In this document: one piece after another, positions 8,201 through 11,921 of the stretch
Numbering within the stretch: the stretch's first letter is position 1
Layout of the letters: the number at the start of each line of letters is the position of its first letter
Program-made: the position numbers and the translations under genes
The notes under the pieces: generated by a model
The model's input: only the letters and a program-made list of their open reading frames with translations
The model's database searches: none
What the model was told of the DNA's origin: nothing
NCBI GenBank assembly: GCA_016293435.1
Contig: JAEDEG010000076.1
Coordinates: 1-11,921, forward strand
Direction: 5' to 3'
Length of the DNA stretch: 11,921 nt
DNA from: Clostridia bacterium
GTDB lineage: Bacteria > Bacillota > Clostridia > UMGS1810

Positions 8201-9748
8201 CCCGCTGATCGCTGGTTTTCACATGCCGGCACCGGCACTCTCACAAGCTCACGCTTCACAAGCGATCCTGTGTTTGTGGGATTCCATGGCGGACTCACGG
8301 GTGTTCCTCACGATATGCTCGACCTTGGCGAATTTATATTTGAAACCGACAATATTATATGGGCAACAGATCTTTGTTCCGACAACTATAGTCTCCCCGG
8401 TTATTTCAGCACGACCTACGGATACAGAATCTACAGAAAACGTACCGAAGCTGAAAACTGTCTGGTTATCAATCCCAAGGTTGATTCCGAAACTTATCAC
8501 GGTCAGAAAATCGGTGCGGTTGCCGAAATGATTGACTGCGAGTTCAATAAACCAAAAGGTGCGTGGTCGGTGCTTGACCTTACCGATGCGTATGAAAGAG
8601 ATGTAAAAAAATATCACAGAGGATATTATCTCGGTGATGACCGTAACACGCTTACCGTTCAGGATGAGGTTTCATTAAAGAAAACATCTGAGCTTTACTG
8701 GTTTATGAACACAAAGCAAAAAATCGATATTATCGATAACAACACTGCAAAGCTTACCGCACCAAACGGTAAGACTCTCACTGTTGATGTGTATACAAAC
8801 ATTCCGTCGTATGAGCTAAAAGTTATGGATTGTAAACCGCTTCCATCATCACCTTTTGTTGAAGGTCAGGCGGATAACTCGGCATTCAGAAAGCTGACAA
8901 TATATGCTCCCGAAGCTTCGGGCGAGGTTGTAATTTCGGTTAAGCTTTCTCCCGATGACAGAGACTATCTCTATACACCGCTTACCTATAAGTCCATATC
9001 CGAATGGACAGTTCCGGATGGTGAAGTGGCAGTATCACCCCGGCTCACGGGAATCTATGCCGACGGAAAGCCTCTTGATACCTTTGTGCCGGGTTCACGC
9101 GAATTCCGTATTCAGCTTCCTGTAGGAACTTCGGTTCCTCCGGAGATTACGGTAACCTCCGATGTGGGAACAACCTCGGTTGTTCAGGCTCAAAGCCTTG
9201 CCGATGAAGCAGTAATCACATTTGAAAATGAGGGCTTCAAAACTGCTGTATACACGGTTGGCTTTGACGTTTCGCTCGACAGAGAAATATTTGTAACAGA
9301 TGCAATTATTGAATCTCCAAATCAGTTTGTCGGCACAAACGGTACTTTGATAACTCCTGTCATTGCCGATATGGGAACTGTTCCTCAGCAGGAAAACGGT
9401 CCGTCAAATATGGTGGATTCCGATTTCGGCACAAGAGCGGCTCAGGAAGGTCACGGTTTGTGGTTTGAAATAGACCTCGGAAGAGTTGAAGAATTGCGTG
9501 GTGTCGCACTTTCGTTCTATGAGGGCAACAAAAGAAAAGCAATATTTGATATTTTGTATTCGGAAGACGGAACAAACTTTAAACGTGTATTCTCCGGTTC
9601 TGCACTTGGCAGAACTACGGAATTTGAAAGTATCGAACTGCCCGGAAAGGCAAGATATATCAGATTTATAGCCAATGGATACAGGGTAGACGGATCCGAT
9701 GCAATTGGTCAGTGGAACAGCATTACCGAATTCAGAGCATATAAATAG
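5288..9748 (+). CDS. Large secreted multimodular heparinase II/III-type polysaccharide lyase with LamG-like, CuAO-N-like and F5/8C domains
   Basis: Exported 1486-residue protein predicted to cleave an acidic polysaccharide by beta-elimination outside the cell. Order: signal peptide (cleavage after FSA, residue 26); LamG-like module (about 28-215, ending FYMDDIRVYGG); second LamG-like module (about 245-430, ending IDYFKIYTG); copper-amine-oxidase-N-like domain (about 465-585, with paired IMIPSAM and VYLPLRSVAEQ); helical heparinase-type toroid from PRVYW (about 633) to about 935; heparinase II/III C-terminal beta-domain (about 975-1220); Ig/cadherin-like domain (about 1253-1332); F5/8 type C, CBM32-like domain (about 1338-1486, with WFEIDLG and ARYIRF). 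Candidate active-site positions by family analogy are Asn801 (LQDNF), Tyr857 (YYESVSY) and His1008 (HDMLDLG). LPGYF and RTEAENCLVINP are further family-like segments. No SLH or sortase signal is present, so it is released or held through its binding modules. The substrate (alginate-, glycosaminoglycan- or other uronate-like) cannot be decided; the CuAO-N-like domain is not an oxidase. Confidence 0.88.
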   Translation: MKKLRKIISALVCVAILASAFPAFSADDGAVYISEEFESYGENDTALPAFITHYSGIDTRVVSDNGSKVLHSRSYVDPVELGINIPAITDSQTVVSAKIKITGDKASGRLFRYKKGTATLDMLTLSERGSMTLYDNYEVGGLPEDKYTQITFVFDWDRQNVDFYINQKAILTDWLLPASARYVSPESFGFALDYKEAENGFYMDDIRVYGGSVLPWNRKFPTEKPSEDVFDYTPTEEVTVPVELVKMFDFEASTSGANISNLGGKIAHGKDDERGFISFYADANTVGGSFADISYNALANYRKYVIELNVKVNELSGSAKLGILDKKNAAGSFGSVGYNINSSGELVTNAVSGPIATIPFGEWTRISCVYNIPAGKCSVYVNGEFKVTHDVSSIFYPVLCRLDLINPMGSVHDTQIDYFKIYTGDAPVAEDYFDENKDSNIADSEYVSILDPKDKLSEALNGKIMFMLNNETMYYNGEKTSYASEMYKPANINGTIMIPSAMFSKISGLTVLRDKSSGLVKIGDRAVMTVGSADYVLDGKPKTLISAVAEQDGAVYLPLRSVAEQIMQKYVIWDSRGNVVISDTPIEPNKKYTYVDRNYQWTDANLLYRYMQFDNPSGKKMIDDLTSNFPDKKHPRVYWTNDDIDYVLNKVETNNRWKSAYTSEINTAAGVLKQDFSSYATVADSGKQSAGILIQRVMKPLATAYIMTGDERYAKKGVEIMKIFAAWETNGASTSNLAVGHWCSGMGIGFDAFYNYMKSTPEGREDIKYFKERIKTLIFDDLIKTFTGKGGNLGYVTLQDNFLGVGSGGIMTLALAVADEEDMRSDAEFILENVLKTFYTAAEIYFPDGGYYESVSYSEYMMSNLVMGLDALFMCCGTDYGLGDAPGFTKAGDFFTYAQSPDMSFGFHDTTMVYNVCVTREFMGYRYGELLSAEMGRIQKALGNRSMNIKALYYYDKAITDKGITVDTSSVPADRWFSHAGTGTLTSSRFTSDPVFVGFHGGLTGVPHDMLDLGEFIFETDNIIWATDLCSDNYSLPGYFSTTYGYRIYRKRTEAENCLVINPKVDSETYHGQKIGAVAEMIDCEFNKPKGAWSVLDLTDAYERDVKKYHRGYYLGDDRNTLTVQDEVSLKKTSELYWFMNTKQKIDIIDNNTAKLTAPNGKTLTVDVYTNIPSYELKVMDCKPLPSSPFVEGQADNSAFRKLTIYAPEASGEVVISVKLSPDDRDYLYTPLTYKSISEWTVPDGEVAVSPRLTGIYADGKPLDTFVPGSREFRIQLPVGTSVPPEITVTSDVGTTSVVQAQSLADEAVITFENEGFKTAVYTVGFDVSLDREIFVTDAIIESPNQFVGTNGTLITPVIADMGTVPQQENGPSNMVDSDFGTRAAQEGHGLWFEIDLGRVEELRGVALSFYEGNKRKAIFDILYSEDGTNFKRVFSGSALGRTTEFESIELPGKARYIRFIANGYRVDGSDAIGQWNSITEFRAYK

Positions 9749-9755
9749 GAGGTGA
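9747..9755 (+). promoter_or_regulatory. Near-perfect ribosome binding site overlapping the lyase stop; decides the ATG at 9761
   Basis: AGGAGGTGA, complementary to the 16S tail, begins inside the TAG stop of the lyase gene (9746-9748). The in-frame GTG at 9752 lies inside it and is excluded; ATG 9761 is 5 bases after its end (8 after AGGAGG). This is the strongest Shine-Dalgarno in the window. Confidence 0.75.
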
Positions 9756-9760
9756 AAGCA

Positions 9761-11377
9761 ATGAGAAGAATATTTGCGTTTATTGTTATAGCTGCAATGG
9801 TGTTGTCACTATGTCCGACGATTGTTTCGGCAACGGACAAAGCCCAGATACTAACACCGGCGGACGGCAGTGTTGTGTATGACACTCTTGACAAAATCAT
9901 ATTTTATGTATCCACGCAGTGTGATGTTACGGCATATCTCGATGGTGAAGAAAAAACAGTGCGTTGCGAAGATGATTTGTATTATATAGATATTGAAGAA
10001 AATCTCTCGGTGGGAGCTCATACTGTTGAGGTTGTCTGCATTGACGATTATGGAAGCTCATATGCCAAAAGCACATTCAACTTTGCCGGAACAACACAGA
10101 CTAAATTTATATCCGAAAATTTTGACAGCGGAGATGCCGGCAAAATGCAGTTTAATTCTAAATTTAAGGTTGGTACCAACGAAGCCGGAGAAGATGTTCA
10201 TCTAATTCCCGGGTTCTACACCGGAAAAGGCGGTGACGAAAAAGGTGCGGTTGGTATATACAGAGATGTACCGGTGACTAATGTTACAGTTAGTAACAGT
10301 TCGTCCACATATATTTATATCGTCACATCCGCACTGGCGCTTACCGGCAGAGTAATTTTAGAATATGACATCAGGGTTGACGGAGGATGCGAATGCGGAA
10401 TAGAAACCAAAAATGCTCAAAACCAGTTTGGTACGATAGGTTCATCGAGATTGTTTGCGGCAGACGGATATATAAAAGACACGGATTTTGAATACAAAAA
10501 AGGCGAATGGATGCACGTGAAGCATATTGTGGATGTGCCAAACGGAGTTGAGGATATGTGGATAGACGGTGAGCAGGTGTATGACAAAAGATCTCATACA
10601 AGCTCAACCCCCACTAACCGTATTATGATTATCCGTTTTCAGATTTTTGAATACGGAACACAGGAGCCCTATGGTTTTGCTATAGACAATGTTTTCCTCG
10701 GTCAGGAAAATGCGTATGAAGGCTTTAAGGATATCAGCTTCAAAAATGAAGCGGGAGAATTTGAAACAGCCGAAAATGATGTTGTGTCAAAAGTTACCGA
10801 TGAGCTTAAAGTCAAGGTTGTTATTCCGGGATTTTCCGTCAATCAGACCACAATGCCAAAAGTTTATTGCAACGATAAACCGCTTGAACTCGAAAGTGCA
10901 GAGCTTGATAGTGACGGATATCTACTGCTTAAACTAAAAGAGGCGATTCCCAAAAGCGGAAAGATAAAAATAGAATCATCGGTGCCCTTTGGAGACGGAC
11001 ATCTGGACGTTAAAAAGGAATTTTCTGTGTTTGCCGAAGATTTTGGTGTGTCAGATGTTAAATTTGCTGTTGATGATGTTTTTGTCAGAAATACCAAGCA
11101 GCTTACAGCTCAAAAATCGCTCAACACAAAGGCAATGCTCGAAAATAACACATCCTCTCCACAAAGTGCGGTTGTTGTTACCACCGTCTACAGCGGAAAA
11201 AAGCTTGCCGCTATGAAAGCGTGCTCGGTGACGGTTGAAGCCGAATCGGTGGTTGAGGCGGATTGCGGTGATATCACAATCCCCGATGGCGAAAACTACA
11301 GCATTGAATGCTTTATGTTTGACGGATATATGACAAGAAAAGCCGTATCGGGCATATGGAAAATTTTCGACAAGTAA
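9761..11377 (+). CDS. Secreted Ig-like plus LamG-like domain protein (paralogue of the next gene), function unknown
   Basis: Exported protein of 538 residues. The signal peptide has RR at 2-3 and cleavage after VSA at residue 24. Then comes an Ig-like domain (about 30-112) with the typical TPADGSVVYD start, YLDGEEKT and the GAHTVEVVC strand. A LamG-like jelly-roll follows (about 117-316, starting FISENFDSG and closing FAIDNVFLG), of the same general type as the two modules in the upstream lyase. A beta-rich region (about 321-430) and a C-terminal beta domain (about 432-538, ending in IECFMFDGYMTRKAV) complete it. The last recalls an Ig-like tail found on secreted Clostridial glycan-active proteins; this is from memory, not a search. 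No catalytic residues, SLH or LPxTG were seen. The mature form has about nine cysteines, many for a secreted Gram-positive protein. Glycan binding or an accessory role beside the lyase is inferred. Confidence 0.88.
   Translation: MRRIFAFIVIAAMVLSLCPTIVSATDKAQILTPADGSVVYDTLDKIIFYVSTQCDVTAYLDGEEKTVRCEDDLYYIDIEENLSVGAHTVEVVCIDDYGSSYAKSTFNFAGTTQTKFISENFDSGDAGKMQFNSKFKVGTNEAGEDVHLIPGFYTGKGGDEKGAVGIYRDVPVTNVTVSNSSSTYIYIVTSALALTGRVILEYDIRVDGGCECGIETKNAQNQFGTIGSSRLFAADGYIKDTDFEYKKGEWMHVKHIVDVPNGVEDMWIDGEQVYDKRSHTSSTPTNRIMIIRFQIFEYGTQEPYGFAIDNVFLGQENAYEGFKDISFKNEAGEFETAENDVVSKVTDELKVKVVIPGFSVNQTTMPKVYCNDKPLELESAELDSDGYLLLKLKEAIPKSGKIKIESSVPFGDGHLDVKKEFSVFAEDFGVSDVKFAVDDVFVRNTKQLTAQKSLNTKAMLENNTSSPQSAVVVTTVYSGKKLAAMKACSVTVEAESVVEADCGDITIPDGENYSIECFMFDGYMTRKAVSGIWKIFDK
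9848..10269 (+). repeat. First copy of a diverged tandem gene duplication
   Basis: This segment aligns without gaps to 11500-11921 at a constant offset of 1652 bases. Anchors are a 17-base identity at 9863-9879, 15 bases at 10094-10108 and 18 bases at 10181-10198. Divergence elsewhere shows the duplication is not recent. The true right edge of homology lies beyond the window. Confidence 0.8.
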
Positions 11378-11381
11378 TATT

Positions 11382-11385
11382 GGAG
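11382..11385 (+). promoter_or_regulatory. Ribosome binding site of the second paralogue
   Basis: GGAG (within TTGGAGAAAG), 6 bases before ATG 11392 and 4 bases after the stop of the upstream gene. It is weaker than the site of the first paralogue. Confidence 0.55.
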
Positions 11386-11391
11386 AAAGCT

Positions 11392-11921
11392 ATGAAAATA
11401 AAAAATCTATTAATCAGTATTTTGATTTTAAGTCTGATATCTACCTGTATGCCATACAGTGACGATACATTTGCCTCATCTTTGCCGGAGAATGCTGTCA
11501 TTCGCACTCCCGCCGACGGCAGTGTTGTGTACGATGTTCTTGGCAAGATAGAGTTTTCTGTGCCGCCGGAGTGCAGTTTTAGCACATATCTCGACGGCGA
11601 AGAAAAAACGGCATATGCCGGGGATGATTTATATTATGTTGATGCAGACGAAAATTTAGCGGTCGGTATGCATACTTTTGAGGTTGTTTGTTCAAACGGC
11701 AACGGCAGCTTCGGCGCAAAAAGCACTTTTCGTTTTGTCAGAACCACACAGACTAAATTTGTATCCGAAAATTTTGACGACGGAGTTGCAGGTAAAATGC
11801 AGTTCAACTCCAAGCTCAAAGCAGGCACCAATGAAGCCGGAGAAGATGTTTATATTGTCCCGGGATTTTATGAGGGAAAAGACGGCGATGAAAACGGAGC
11901 CGCAGGTGTATACAGAGACGG
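11392..11921 (+). CDS. Secreted Ig-like plus LamG-like protein, second paralogue, 3'-truncated by the window end
   Basis: The frame opens at ATG 11392 and stays open to the last base (176 codons plus 2 bases), so the gene runs out of the window. The first 28 residues are a signal peptide (MKIKNLLISILIL..., likely cleavage after TFA). Residues from about 37 match the preceding protein without a gap: TPADGSVVYD, YLDGEEKT, DDLYY, EVVC, AKSTF, TTQTKF, SENFD, AGKMQFNSK, GTNEAGEDV, PGFY and YRD are shared. My hand count is about 96 of 141 identical. It therefore holds the same Ig-like domain (about 36-117) and the start of the LamG-like domain (from about 124). The signal peptide differs completely and is 7 residues longer before the homologous block. 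C19 in LISTC resembles a lipobox, but Thr at -1 is unusual, so an ordinary secreted protein is preferred. Confidence 0.85.
   Translation, partial: MKIKNLLISILILSLISTCMPYSDDTFASSLPENAVIRTPADGSVVYDVLGKIEFSVPPECSFSTYLDGEEKTAYAGDDLYYVDADENLAVGMHTFEVVCSNGNGSFGAKSTFRFVRTTQTKFVSENFDDGVAGKMQFNSKLKAGTNEAGEDVYIVPGFYEGKDGDENGAAGVYRD
11500..11921 (+). repeat. Second copy of the diverged tandem gene duplication (cut by window end)
   Basis: Counterpart of 9848-10269, with matching identical blocks at 11515-11531, 11746-11760 and 11833-11850. Homology begins just after the signal-peptide region and continues to the last base. Confidence 0.8.

Larger units (their letters stand above)
28..11921 (+). other. 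Putative polycistronic operon: AraC regulator plus surface/secreted polysaccharide-lyase system
   Basis: Six genes run in the same direction with gaps of 18, 2, 17, 12 and 14 bases, each with its own Shine-Dalgarno, several overlapping the preceding stop codon. No hairpin followed by a T-run and no convincing -35/-10 pair is visible in any gap. Co-transcription is therefore inferred. Five of the six products carry signal peptides, so the operon makes a surface or secreted apparatus under one cytoplasmic regulator. The promoter must lie upstream of the window or in its first bases, and the operon continues past the right edge. Confidence 0.75.

Noticed and set aside
8249..8617. 122-codon minus-strand open frame within the lyase gene
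   Set aside because: Lies opposite the conserved heparinase C-terminal domain and has no Shine-Dalgarno or recognisable product.
11434..11448. Lipobox-like LISTC in the gene 6 leader
   Set aside because: Thr at -1 is atypical for lipoprotein signal peptidase and a better ordinary cleavage site (TFA) follows; the paralogue is a plain secreted protein.
1..11921. tRNA, rRNA, CRISPR array, insertion sequence, riboswitch, intrinsic terminator or internal promoter
   Set aside because: Nearly all sequence is coding, gaps are at most 18 bases, and I found no cloverleaf, spaced direct repeats, transposase-like product or stem plus T-run.
28..11921. Defence system, secretion machine or secondary-metabolite cluster
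   Set aside because: No nuclease, helicase, ATPase, phage-type, synthase or export-machinery motif was seen; the gene content fits extracellular polysaccharide handling.

Overview
The window reads as one co-directional, tightly packed operon on the + strand of a Gram-positive, Clostridia-like bacterium (Bacillota). Reasons: moderate-to-low GC by eye, strong AGGAGG-type ribosome binding sites in front of every gene, Gram-positive signal peptides, S-layer homology (SLH) domains, a copper-amine-oxidase-N-like domain, and multi-modular secreted proteins typical of plant- or host-glycan-degrading gut Clostridia. The genus cannot be decided from this sequence. A Monoglobus-like or Oscillospirales-type gut organism is only an impression from the style of the SLH proteins.

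Layout: (1) 28-912, an AraC-family regulator with an N-terminal cupin-like sensor domain, whose TTG start lies near the window edge. (2) 931-2613, a secreted protein with an unrecognised Ig-like plus helical N-terminus, a Gly/Ser linker and three canonical C-terminal SLH domains. (3) 2616-5270, a secreted protein with degenerate N-terminal SLH domains, a Ca-binding-type DxDxDGxxD loop and about 700 residues of beta-rich sequence of unknown function. (4) 5288-9748, a 1486-residue secreted multidomain protein: two LamG-like modules, a copper-amine-oxidase-N-like domain, a heparinase II/III-type polysaccharide lyase, an Ig/cadherin-like domain and an F5/8 type C (CBM32-like) domain. (5) 9761-11377, a secreted Ig-like + LamG-like protein with no catalytic domain. 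(6) 11392 to the window end, a 5'-complete but 3'-truncated paralogue of gene 5, about two thirds identical over the shared 141 residues by hand alignment.

Inferred working model: the regulator senses a sugar or uronate-derived signal and switches on a surface system. The SLH proteins would form or decorate the cell surface, the gene 4 lyase would cleave an acidic (uronic-acid-containing) polysaccharide outside the cell, and genes 5 and 6 would be glycan-binding or accessory proteins. No transporter, sulfatase or glycoside hydrolase lies in the window, so the substrate is unknown. Gaps between genes are 2 to 18 bases; there is no gene-free stretch above 300 bases. I see no tRNA, rRNA, CRISPR, mobile element, internal promoter or terminator. 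The most unusual content is the undescribed architecture of genes 2, 3, 5 and 6 and their linkage to a very large modular lyase.
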